Source of the DNA: Solanum dulcamara
Taxonomy: Eukaryota; Streptophyta; Magnoliopsida; Solanales; Solanaceae
DNA: 64,000 nucleotides
Assembly: GCF_947179165.1 (NCBI RefSeq)
Contig: NC_077239.1
Coordinates: 19,631,134 to 19,695,133 of the forward strand
Direction: 5' to 3'
Part shown: positions 1 to 10,581 of the stretch, one piece after another
Layout of the letters: every line of letters begins with the position of its first letter
How positions within the stretch are numbered: the stretch's first letter is position 1
Translations under genes and position numbers: made by a program
The notes under the pieces: model-generated
The model's database searches: none
The model's input: the letters and a program-made list of their open reading frames with translations, nothing else
Told to the model about the DNA's origin: nothing

Positions 1-82
1 TTAGGAACTACATTCCTAGATAGTGTAAATCCATATGATATACTCGATTAGGGTATCAAATTTACATATAATGATAAGATAC
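1..82 (+). pseudogene. EPRV pol fragment (plus orientation)
   Basis: This stretch is the reverse complement of about 24941-25020, the region just after the protease domain of the pararetroviral pol further right. Read on the plus strand it gives the same peptide (for example TTFLDS and YDILD), with an in-frame stop after YDILD. It continues off the left edge and is cut at about 82 by the B1 LTR. Function is that of a dead viral relic. The match is by eye at roughly 85-90 percent identity. Confidence 0.8.
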
Positions 83-529
83 CTCAACACTCGAGATAAT
101 AGTCTCACACGTGGTAGAGAATGCTAAGAGATCAAGCAGGTTCGGGCTCACAACCTACACAAGTGTAGAAGCAAGGGGTGAGTACCAAACAACATGGTAC
201 TCAGCAAGTGGACAACTAAAACTAAGCAAAGCTCAATAGATATAAGTACTCCTGTCCTCCGGACCGAACCTCCTTAACTACAACCTGCATAAAACCAGCC
301 CAACTCTATAATTATACAATAACAACAGTAATATAGTCCACGAATACTCATCAATAGTCTTATCGATGAATCATAACAAATCAAGTTCAGCATATACAGA
401 TCAATAAGTTATAAACACGAATTTCACAAATATCAACAAAATGCGATGCAATGCAATGAGATGACGCATATCTGTCCTATCAGTACACATCTGCTGAATT
501 ACAGTCTAAAACCCATGGGGGACATTTTT

Positions 530-695
530 GTCCATTTAACCTGCCATGGAGAGTGTGGCCCATCCCCTCAATATGTATATCCTGCCATGGAGCACGTGTA
601 CGGACCCTTTTGTTTCATAATACATGCCACGAAGCGTGTGGCCCGACCCCTTTATTTCATAATACCTACCACAGAGCGTGTGGCCTAACCTCTTT
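530..695. repeat. About 45-bp tandem repeat inside B1 left LTR (4 units)
   Basis: Four degenerate units share the core GAGCGTGTGGCCCGACCCC followed by a T-rich spacer and CATAATACC. The same array has four units at 26215-26390 (B2) and two at 58300-58385 (B3). The open frame at 446-688 is a by-product of this array. Confidence 0.8.
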
Positions 696-1995
696 TATTT
701 TATATCATTTATAGTCTCAACACAATATGTCAGAACCAATACAATCAATTCATGTTCATATAATTCACGATAATAACATGACAAAAAATAATATTTTTTC
801 CTATCTCACATCAACATAGTCATTTCACATGTCCAAAATAAATTCATACTCACAATATATCAATTCCACCAATACATGTCATTAGATCACCATTTTATAC
901 CCCCCATCTCCATTTTTAAGGTCAATCATACAGTCAATAACCCAGTCTAATTCTCATTACTTCTCAATACACATAATACAGAAATACAAGCATCTATAAG
1001 CTTAAACTAGGTTTAGAAATTCACTTGCCTTAATTAATCAAGCAATTACTCTGGGACTTGAGCCTTCTTTTTTTTTTGTTGTGTCGCAAATCAACGTAAT
1101 CTAGTCAAATTAATAATCATAATAAGATTTCGAAACTAACAACACCCTTATTACCATATATCCAGCCTAGACCAAAAAATTTAAGCAAATCCATAAACAT
1201 GATCCTAATCTTGATGCCACTTAACATGTCAACTCTAATATTTTCTGAATTTCAAAACTAGAGTTAAACTTCAATTAAATTAAATAATCACTTTAAAACT
1301 TGAGCCTTTCGTAATGCTTCTGAATGATCAAAATCTGTTCAAATACATAATCTTCATAAGAATACGAACCCAATGACACCCATATAGCTATATTTATTTT
1401 CGGATAAAAAATTGGATCAAAAAGTCATCATGACTCATTGAAGTCAAATCTAAATTTTTTTTCCGATTATGTTCACTTATGATAAAATAAACTCACATGT
1501 CAAATTTCAGCTAAAACGGATCGTTATTCGACTCCCAAATCAAGATTTTATGTGAAGAACCCTAGGGTCTTATTTTCTTATTTCAGCATTATTTCTCCAC
1601 CAATATACCCTAAAAATATGTTCATAATCACATAAAAATTTAATGGAAAGGATGATAATAATTACCTTGACACTTTGGAATGAAAATTCCTATTTTTCTC
1701 TTCTCCTTTATTTTTCTTTTCCCCTTTCTTTTCTTTCTTCCTCCGTATTTTCTTTCTTCTAGTTTCTGCATTTTCTCATTTTCTCATTACATCTGATGGC
1801 TTAATTCCATCAGATTATATATATTTCATTTATTATTATTTATTTTCTTCTTTTTCTTTTCTACTCAATTATGTATCAAAATTAATAAACCATATCATTT
1901 TCCTTTAATAATTGGTATAGAGTGTTTAATAAATTATCAACTTATCCCACTAATTAAATTAGTTAATTAAATTTATCTTTCAACGAAATAACTAT

Positions 1996-4149
1996 TGTAA
2001 CAACCCCTAAAATGTTGTATGTCGGTATTTCAATTCTCGACAAAAATAATACAGCCTTTGTATTTTGGGCATAACTTTTCATAGGTTAGTCCAAATTAGG
2101 TGATTCAAATTTCTGGGTAATCACAACATCCTTACCTACAACTTTCATGAAGAACATAACTTCAAATTCGGAGTATACGTAGGTCAAATAAATTAATCTT
2201 TGCAAGATATAGTGCTGTGACGGAATTGAGTGTTGATAGAAGAAAATTCATATCTCACTGTAGGTTGCTCCAAATTGGTTGATTCTTGAACGATATGAAA
2301 CTAGACTTCCATATCTACAATTCTTATGAAGAAACCAAATCCTAATAAGGAATTTATCTTATTCAAACGTAGCTTCGAAAATGAGTATTCTGTTAAAAAG
2401 AACTCATCTTACCTACCATGGAAACATCTAGATGCATTTGACATCATGCATGACATAAATTGTCCTCCATTTAACATCATCCATGACATCAATATATTCC
2501 ATTAAATTTTCAGATTTTTCTTTATAATTATTTTATTTATTGTTAGGTCCCTCTTTCCCACCTATAAATACCCACCTTATTTCCTCATTTTATTCATCAA
2601 GCTTTCCTAAGCATTTCTTCTCTCTATATACTTCTTCTCAAATATAGTTTTAGTATTAGTAGTATAAAAATACTACTCCGGTTATTCTTATACTCCGGGT
2701 AGTACACAAAACGCTCCGGCGAGAAGAAAAGGCTAGGGATCCAAGAGTATTCCAATTCGGAGTAAACCTTCGGATTTAAGGTATGTAAGGCTTTCATAGC
2801 ATTGGATTGAGTTCGTCCATGCGCCCAATATTTAAATTTATTATAATTGAGTTATAGTTGAGTTTTATTCAAATCTTGAATTCTAGATGAATTAATTCTT
2901 CTTCTATTGAGTTTGATATATTTATGCATTAATATTATTATTATTGTTATCTCTCATATTATTGGAATTATTGTTCATGGCTACTTTCCCATGAATTCTA
3001 ATTGATTTGATGTTCATGAATATTTTTACATATGTTTTGAGTAAAGATGTTGGCTTTTTATTATTTTTATTGATAAAAAGAGTGATATGAATTAATACTA
3101 TATATGTATTTTATTGAGTTTTGAAAGAGTAAAAGAGTTGAATTTGAATGAATTTGAGAAAAATGATATTTTGAGCAAGATGTTTTGATGAGATGTAAAT
3201 GATGTTTTTGGAAGTATAATGATTGATGAACATGAAATGAGATGAGTTTGATGATTTAAATTAAAGTCCAATGAGACTAGATGATGAGTTTAATATGAGC
3301 ACATATTTTGGGAGTAGTATTGAGCACCGAGTTGGGTAAGAGTTTAATTGACTCAAACCCCAGAACTACGTAGCCAGCGTAGGATGGAGGCTATGCCTCT
3401 TAAGTCCCAAAAAGAGGACTTTGATGAATGGATCCAAGATGGTGATGTCCTTTACCCTGGCAAGGTATTGGATGGATGTGGCAACGACATCGCTTCGTTG
3501 TATCATCGCTAGCTCATAAGTGATGGTTGTCGGTTAGAGAAACTCCCAACTGAGTAAGCATTGCTTATTACTATTATTTTTATTATTATATTTTAAACTT
3601 GCATTACATATTCATGTTGAGATGATGTTGAGTTCTGAGCTGAGTTTTCTTGAGAGGAGTTTCTTGATATCTGTCCTTACCTTCCTGCCATTTTACATAC
3701 TCGTACATTCCACGTACTGACGTCATTCGACCTGTATCGTTTTATGATGCAGATACAGGTGTTAGAGATCCTCAACAGGCGCATCGTTGAAGATCATTTC
3801 TTTTCAGCTATTTGGTGAGTCCTTCTTGTATTCGAAGGAACTCCTTATCCTTTTATTATTGTTGAGTGTGATGTTTCTTTTGAGGTAGCCATGGACATGT
3901 CATTGGCACCATCTAAGAGTATTAGAGGCTTCATAGACAGAGTCTGATGATGTAATCGGAGTAGTTCTCCTTAGAAACTACTTCTTCTAAGAATTATATA
4001 TTTTTCCTTTGATTATGACAATCCCACATTAGTATTATTAAGTCTTCTGCTGATGAACAAATGAGTAATGAGACCAAGTGGTTCTCTCGGAAGCCAGAGA
4101 TGGTTTCTGAGTGCCGGCCACGCCTAGGGTACCCTCTCGGGGCGTGACA
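1996..4149 (+). mobile_element. Solo LTR of family C
   Basis: This is a complete 2154-bp copy of the C-family LTR, starting TGTAACAACC and ending GGGGCGTGACA, and flanked by a perfect 5-bp target duplication ACTAT (1991-1995 and 4150-4154). No internal region is present, so it is the product of LTR-LTR recombination. The uninterrupted site, ATAACTATGGTTATCG, is preserved in sister LTRs at about 8705, 27690, 34446 and 59695. A TATAAATA box lies at 2563-2570. Confidence 0.95.
2563..2570 (+). promoter_or_regulatory. TATA box of solo C LTR
   Basis: TATAAATA lies about 570 bp into the LTR in the context CCCACCTATAAATACCC. The same box is at the equivalent place in all C LTRs. It is the likely core promoter of the element, and no start site can be seen directly. 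Confidence 0.6.
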
Positions 4150-4252
4150 ACTATGGTTATCGAATAGTCCAAAATAGTCATAAAAAATACGGGATAAGTC
4201 TTTTATGAAATAAAAAGCTCTATTTCTCAAAACGACATAATGGGTCATTACA

Positions 4253-7018
4253 ACAGATACCAATTTACCCACCATTCATCCCCAAACATTCAAAAGAAGA
4301 GCGAGGGTTGAAAAGGGTACCTGACTCGATGAACATATGTGGATATCTTCCACGCATATCTGCCTTAGTCTTCCAAGTTGACTCCTCAATCAGACGATTC
4401 TTCCATTGAACCTTCACAGACGCAATCTCCCTTGACCTCAACTTTCGGACCTCCCTATCAAGACTAGTTATAGGCTCCTCCTCATAAGAAAAATTCTCAC
4501 AAAGCAAGACTGAATCCCAGTGAATAATATAGTTTTCATCACCATAATATTTCTTTAACATAGACACATGAAACACTGGGTGTACTTCGGACAAACGCAG
4601 AGGTAAAGCCAACTCATAGGCCACCTCTCCAATACGCTTAAGAACTACAAATATCCCAATATACCTCGGACTGATCTTACCTCGCTTATCAAATCTCACC
4701 ACACCCTTCATGGGTAAAATCTTCAGCAACACTTGCTCTCCCTCCATAAACTCCATGTCCCTGACCTTTCGGTCTACATACTCTTTCTATCTGCTCTGAG
4801 CTGCTAGAAGCTTCTCCTGGATGAATTTCACCTTCTCTAGTGATTCCCTCAAAAGATCAGTTCCCCAAGATCTCACCTCAAATGCATCAAACCAACTAAT
4901 AGGAGACCTACATCTCTACCCATACAATGCCCCAAATGGAGCCATATCAATACTCGAGTGATAGCTATTATTATACGAAAACTATGCCAAGGGTAGGAAC
5001 TGATCCTAATAACCGCCAAAATCTATCACGTACGCACGAAGCATATCCTCCAGCACTTGAATTGTCCTCTCGGATTGCCCATCAATCTGATGGTGAAATG
5101 CAATACTAAGATCCAATCTAGTACCTAACTCAGAATGCAAGATCCTCCAAAAGTTAGAAGTAAATTGCGTACCTCTATCTGATATGATAGAAATTGGAAC
5201 TCCATATAATTGAACAATCTCGCGAATATAGAGTTTGGCTTACTTCTCAGTATCATAAGTCACCTTAACTGGAATGAAGTGAGAAGACTTAGTTAACCTA
5301 TCAAAAATCACCCATATTGAATCAAACTCTCCCAATGTCTTTGGAAGGCCGACCACAAAATCCATTGCAATTCTTTCCCACTTCCATTCAGGAATGGACA
5401 GTCTTTGAAGTGTCCATCTAGGCCTTTGGTGCTCATATTTTACTTGCTTACAATTTGGACAATGGGCAATAAAATCAACAATGTCATGCTTCATTCTGCT
5501 CCACTAGTAATGCTGTCTCAGATCGCGATACATCTTAGTTGCACCAAGATGTATAGAGTATCTTGAACTATGAGCCTCTACAAGAATAGTCTTAATTAAA
5601 TTATCAATATGGGGCACACATACCCGCCCCTTAATCCTCAAGACGCCTTCGTCATCAATCACAACTTCCTTGGCCTCTCCCTGTAAGACCATATCACGAA
5701 TTCGACTCAGCTTCTCATCATCAAACGTTTTTCCTTTAATCTTGTCAAGGAAAGAAGATCTTGCCTCCACACAGGCCAAGAATCCTCCTTTATCGGTTAC
5801 TTCCAGCCTCATAAGGTCATTAGCCAAAGTTTGAACCTCTATAGCCAATAGACATCTGTAAACTTGCAAATGAGCTAAACTTCCGATGCTCCCTGCTTTT
5901 CTGCTCAAGGAATCGGCCACTACATTAGCTTTTCCTTGGTGATAAAGAATAGTGATATTATAGTCCTTTAGCAATTCCATCCACCTCCTCTGCCTCAAAT
6001 TCAAGTCTCTCTAAGTGAATACATATTGTAAGTTGTGATGATCTCTATACACTTCACCCTTTACCCCATATAGATAATGTCTCTACTGCTTCAATGCAAA
6101 TACAACCGCAGCCAACTCTAAATCGTGAGTGGGGTAATTACGTTTATGCACCTTCAATTGCTTTGAAGCATAGGCAATTACATTCTTCTCCTACATTAGC
6201 ACTGCACTTAAACCAGAATATGATGCATCATAATAAACAATGAAATTCTTACTTTCTACTGGCAGGACAAGAATCGGTGCAGTAGTCAATAAGATCTTGA
6301 GTTTTAGAAAGCTCTCTTCACATATGCCCGACCACATAAATGGAACTTTCTACTTGGTCAGATTGGTCAACTGGGAAGAATGGAAGCAAATCCCTTGACG
6401 AACCGGCAGTAGTAGCTAGCCAAACCAATAAAGCTCCTTACCTTTAAGACATTAGTGAGTCTTGCCCAACTCTTCACTGCTTTAATCTTCTGGGGATCCA
6501 CCATCAATCCTTCCTTAGAAACTACGTTCCCTAAGAAAGACACCGAATCTAGCCAGAACTCACACTTGGAGAATTTGGCATATAGCATTTTCTCCCATAA
6601 CAATCCTACAACAATTCTCAGATGCTCTTCATGATCTTTTTTACTCTTTGAGTAGATCAATATATCATCAATAAAAATAATAAAAAAGAGATCCAAATAT
6701 GGCTTAAAGATTCCATTCATCAGACTCATGAAAGCAGCAGGAGCATTTGTAAGCCCAAAAGACATTACCAAGAATTAATAGTGTCTATACCTGGTTTGAA
6801 AAGCAGTCTTTGGTACATCTGCTGCCCGTATTTTCAGCTGATGGTAACCGGACCTCAAATCAATTTTTGAGTAAACACAAGCACCCTCCAACTGATGGAC
6901 TAAGTCATCAATGTGAGGAAGGGGACACCTATTTTTAATAGTCACCTTGTTCAGTTGCTTGTAGTCTATGCACATACAAAGGCTACTATCCTTCTTTACA
7001 AATAAAACTGGAGCACCC
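4253..7018 (-). pseudogene. B1 pol (RT, RNase H, integrase, C-terminal domain), decayed
   Basis: Ty3/Gypsy pol read on the minus strand in broken frames. RT runs from about 7018 to 6370 and includes the start of the palm ([10 protein letters not shown]) and the active-site block [10 protein letters not shown] in the 6367-6771 frame. RNase H (about 6366-5900) is disrupted. The integrase zinc region and the core start (HCPNC, then FDRLTKSSHF) lie at about 5640-5240. The chromovirus-type C-terminal domain (HPVFHVSMLKKY) is at 4265-4756. Stops and frameshifts separate the pieces. The 5' part of the element (gag, protease, start of RT) is missing, because at 7018 the RT runs directly into LTR sequence. 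It shares derived changes with B2 ([20 protein letters not shown], a stop after FASILPS). It is non-functional. Confidence 0.9.
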
Positions 7019-8811
7019 TGCAATCTGATGAATTGGAGACTGACTAGAGTTGAGGTCGAGTCGAAGCCGATGGAAGACTCGCTACACTCCACAAATAAAA
7101 CAAAGAAAGAGACAAGTAGGGGTCAGTACAGGACAACATGTATTAAGTAGGTATCATCGGCCGACTCAAAATAGGAATTAATATACAATAAGTAATAACG
7201 GAAAATAAACCGTAGCACTTAACAGGTGGCAAGAAACAAGATCAAGATCAAGTGACAACAGAATGAACAATTTCATAACCAATCAACAATGTCAAGATCA
7301 CACAGGAGGACTCATGCCTCCACATCACACACTTTTGGAAAATAAAATATTGGAGATTGGGTAACATTAAGTCATTTTAAGTTGTTCTACTTTTATATTA
7401 CCATATCAGAATGTGATACCCGATCCAATAATACTGTATCAGAATATGACACCCGATCTAAATATACCGTGTCAGAACATGAAACTCGATCCAAATATAC
7501 CGTGTAGGAATGTGACACCCGATCTAGATATAATTACTTTATCATTCTTTATTATTACATTTCACTCCATTAATAATATTTTATCAAGCCTTCTTTATTC
7601 AAGGAACCATTTTTGATAGGGCAAGTTCAAGATTATGGATTCCACGATCTTGGGATTTCAGACTAATCACAATACATACCAATCATCCAAACCACAACAA
7701 TTAAATACATAGCAGACTTCACACATTACTCAATGACTATCAATGGCTATTTAGAGTCTATCTATGATATATAATAAAGAACATAACCTACCTCAACCAA
7801 AGAACTGATGTAAACCAAGCTAATCCACCAATGTTTTTCCTTTCTTCAATGTCTCAGACCAATTTCAATCTATCAAATATATAATATTTATAAGTAAACT
7901 AATCTGTAACACCAATATTATATATATGTTTAACCTAGACCTAATAACTCACCCAATTCTATAAACACGTTCCTAATCTTGATGTCACTTAACATGTCAA
8001 CTCTCATATTTTCTAAATTTTAAAACTAGGGTTAAATCTCAATTAAATTAAATAAGCACTTTAAAACTATATAAGAATACGAATTCAATGACACCCATAT
8101 AACTATATTTATTTTCGGATAAAAAATAGAGTCAAAAAGTCATTCTGAGTCATTGAAGTCAAATCTGAAATTTTCTTTCCGATTATGTTCACTCATGATA
8201 AAATAAACTCACATGTCAAATTTCAGCTAAAACGGATTATTATTCGACCAACAAATTAAGATTTTATGTGAAGAATCCTAGGGTCATATTTTCTTATTTC
8301 AACGTTATTTCTCCACCAATATACACTAAAAATATGTTCATAATCACATAAAAATTTAATGGAAAGGATGAGAATAATTACCTTGACGCTTTGGAATGAA
8401 AATTCTTATTTTTCTCTTCTCCTTTATTTTTCTTTTCCCCTTTCTTTTCTTTCTTCCTCTGTATTTTTTTCTTTTAGTTTCTATGTTTTCTCGTTTTCTC
8501 ATTACATCTGATGGATTAATGCCATTAGATTATATATATATATTCTTTTATTATTATTTATTTTCTTCTTTTTCTTATCTACTAATTTATGTATCAAAAT
8601 TAATAAACCCTATCATTTTTCTTTAATAATTGGTATAGAGTGTTTAATAAATTATCAACTTAGACCACTAATTAAATTAGTTATTTAAATTTACCCCTCA
8701 ATCAAATAACTATGGTTATCGAATAGTCCAAAATACTCATAAAAAATATGGGATAAGTCTTTTATGAAATATAAAGCTCTGTTTCTCAAAACGACATAAT
8801 GGGTCGTTACC
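7019..8811 (-). mobile_element. B1 right (5') LTR, truncated, type 2
   Basis: Matches 32680-34548, the right LTR of B2. About the first 280 bp of the LTR are missing together with primer site, gag and protease, because of the deletion at 7018. From about 7955 to 8811 it resembles the left LTRs (shared U3), but from 7019 to 7955 it is a different sequence. The minus-strand LTR start TGTAACGACCC is degraded at 8811 (GTTACCC instead of GTTACA). No gene is present. Confidence 0.85.
7405..7535. repeat. About 33-bp tandem repeat in type-2 B LTR
   Basis: Four degenerate units carry the core GTGACACCCGATC plus CAGAA and an AAATATACC spacer. A matching four-unit array lies at 33063-33190. The short open frames here are artefacts of the array. 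Confidence 0.75.
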
Positions 8812-9510
8812 CACAAATACCAGCTTAAGGATAAAGAAAGTAGCAGTGAGTATACTTGTGTGAAGGCAATTAAGAATTTTAGTGAGATTGCGCATAAAAT
8901 TGGGTTATTCCATTGGATTTGGTAGGTATTACTGTGTTTAAGGTGTCTTATCGATTGAGAAGGTTGACTTCGAGATGATGGCAATGGTTATTGAGAATAT
9001 CGGTAATAAGAATTTGTGATGGATTGTGATCAGAACACAGCCATACTTCAAGGATTTTTGGTTAAATATATTTGATATGATAATAATGACTTGCAGGTAT
9101 CTAAATTGCGGTTTTTTACTATTTGGTGAGTGGCTTGGTGTATGGAAAGTCGTAGAATGTATTGAGACACCACTCGAATAGAATTAAAAGAATCTAGATT
9201 CATAAATAAAAATAATTAGTGAAATGTAGTTTAGCCTTCGAAACAAGGCGAGAAAAAATTATATTTACTCTGATTGTAAGGGCCGAATGTATGTTCAAAG
9301 AGAGTGGAGAATTAAATTTAGTGACACGTGGTTGTATTTATTTTTCTCTATTTATGGTGGCAGTGTTATGTGTTATTCATATGGGTTAACAATTATTGGA
9401 TAAGATTGGAGAAATAACTCTATAGGCGTTTGACTCGAGTGAGGTAATAAGTTCTTTTGTGATTTTGAGTTTGGTAACTAGTATAATTAAATTTTAATAT
9501 TACTCAAAAC
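8812..9510. other. Duplicated non-coding flank between B1 and EPRV
   Basis: About 700 bp without coding potential that I can recognise. The same sequence recurs at 34549-34868 and continues at 56060-56445, where element A has split it at GTGAG. It joins the B 5' LTR to the pararetroviral small ORFs in both copies, so it belongs to the ancestral duplicated block. It could be viral leader or remnants of another element. Confidence 0.7.
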
Positions 9511-9893
9511 ATGTCCATGTCCTCATTAGATATTAATATTAGACAAGAAAATAGTGAAAATAAATTTAATAAAATAACTAACTCTTTAATATGTGATGAA
9601 AATTTTAATGAAATAGATATAGAATAAAAAAGCATCCCTCTTTTGAAGATATAAAAATAAATAATAATTATCTATGGAAGTTTAGAAAATATTTAAAAGA
9701 TACCCAAGACAGTAAAGAAAAATGCAAAAAATTACTACGTTTACTTCTAAAAGATAATAACGAAAACGTGAAAGACTCTATTATTAGAACAAAACAACTA
9801 TTAGATGACTATGACAGAGTAATTGAAGGACTAACTGATAACATAAAACTTATTCAACTCAAAATTAATACCCATCCTTCCAGCATAGGATAA
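9511..9893 (+). pseudogene. EPRV small ORF a (broken)
   Basis: Starts MSMSSLDINI at 9511 and stops after 38 codons. The downstream frame (DIKINNNYLW to HPSSIG) is continuous to the TAA at 9891-9893, so a frameshift or stop near 9627 separates the two parts. The predicted product is small, charged and helical, with lysine-rich stretches, and is not similar to anything I can name. The stop overlaps the ATG of the next ORF by one base (TAATG), the coupling style seen in badnavirus-like genomes. The C-terminus (NIKLIQ, HPSSIG) resembles that of ORF b. The sister copy is at 56446-56828. Confidence 0.6.
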
Positions 9894-10153
9894 TGAATAG
9901 ATTACCTTCTTTTACACAAATAAGATTAGATAACCATCTATATTGGACCTTTCAGAAAAATTTAAAAGTTGCTAAGATAAAAGACAGATCTTACAAAAGA
10001 TATTTAAAAAGATTAGACCCTGATAAAATTGAACAAATAAGAAGAGTACAAAATAAAATACACTCTAATAAAGATGATATAATAGGAGAACGAGATAATA
10101 TAAAATTGCTTCAAAACTATTATTTCAAAAAGCATCCGGCTAGTTTAGGATAG
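9893..10153 (+). CDS. EPRV small ORF b, 86 aa, open
   Basis: Open frame MNRLPSFTQI to KKHPASLG, rich in K, R and N with a likely helical or coiled-coil centre and no membrane segment. Its role is not recognised. In badna- and tungroviruses small ORFs at this position encode virion-associated or unknown proteins. The ATG overlaps the stop of ORF a, and ORF c begins one base after its stop. The sister copy (56828-57088) has one in-frame stop, so selection is not evident. It is probably a relic that happens to be open. Confidence 0.55.
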   Translation: MNRLPSFTQIRLDNHLYWTFQKNLKVAKIKDRSYKRYLKRLDPDKIEQIRRVQNKIHSNKDDIIGERDNIKLLQNYYFKKHPASLG

Positions 10154-10154
10154 A

Positions 10155-10416
10155 ATGGAAAATAAATCCAATTATAAATTACTTAATGAAGAAGATCCTC
10201 TATAAAATAGAAGAAGATTTGTAGGAAATACAAAAAACGATAATTTACTTTGGAAATTTAATAGTTAAAGAAATTAAAACTTTGAAAGATATACTAAATC
10301 AAAAACAAATAAATGTTGATAAAGAACATATAAATAAAACCTTAGATATCATAGGATCCCATATTTTAAAAATAAAAATACCTGAAGGATACAAAGGAAA
10401 TAATTTAAAATGGTAA
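10155..10416 (+). pseudogene. EPRV small ORF c (frameshifted)
   Basis: Starts MENKSNYKLLNEEDPL and is broken shortly after by a stop and frameshift (CTATAAAATAG, where the sister copy has CTAAAAATAG). The downstream frame carries KEIKTLKDILNQK and IIGSHILKIKI. It ends in ATGGTAA, in which the next ORF's ATG overlaps the stop. The function is unknown. The sister copy is at 57090-57345. Confidence 0.5.
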
Positions 10417-10581
10417 ACTCCAACTCAAAAAATTCTGAACTAGATAATCTTATAATAAATATAAAAGAAACCCAGTTAAAAAATGAAGGTGATATGACAA
10501 ACTTAAAAATGGATACGATCAAATCAGAAGAAAGTAAATTTTAATCCTAATATTACTGATCTCCCTACTCAGGAAGAAACT
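10410..10581 (+). pseudogene. EPRV capsid ORF d, 5' part, split by C1
   Basis: Begins MVNSNSKNSELDNLIINIKE. A one-base difference from the sister copy (GAAAGTAAAT versus GAAGTAGAT) shifts the frame near 10533. At 10581 the C1 retrotransposon interrupts it (target duplication AAACT), and coding resumes at 19967. The equivalent unbroken stretch is at 57339-57555. Confidence 0.65.

Larger units (their letters stand above)
83..4252 (-). mobile_element. B1 left (3') LTR, truncated and interrupted
   Basis: Together with the right piece at 4150-4252, this matches the LTRs at 25471-27795 and 57556-59799. The minus-strand LTR start (TGTAATGACCC) lies at 4252 beside the B1 pol. The outer end is missing: about 300 bp corresponding to 25471-25770 are replaced by viral sequence at about 82. 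A foreign solo LTR occupies 1996-4149. The LTR contains a 45-bp tandem repeat near 530-690 and AT-rich, T-rich stretches, with no gene. Confidence 0.85.

Noticed and set aside
446..688. 80-aa ORF and relatives at 26140-26519
   Set aside because: Artefacts of the 45-bp tandem repeat in B LTRs; not conserved in B3.
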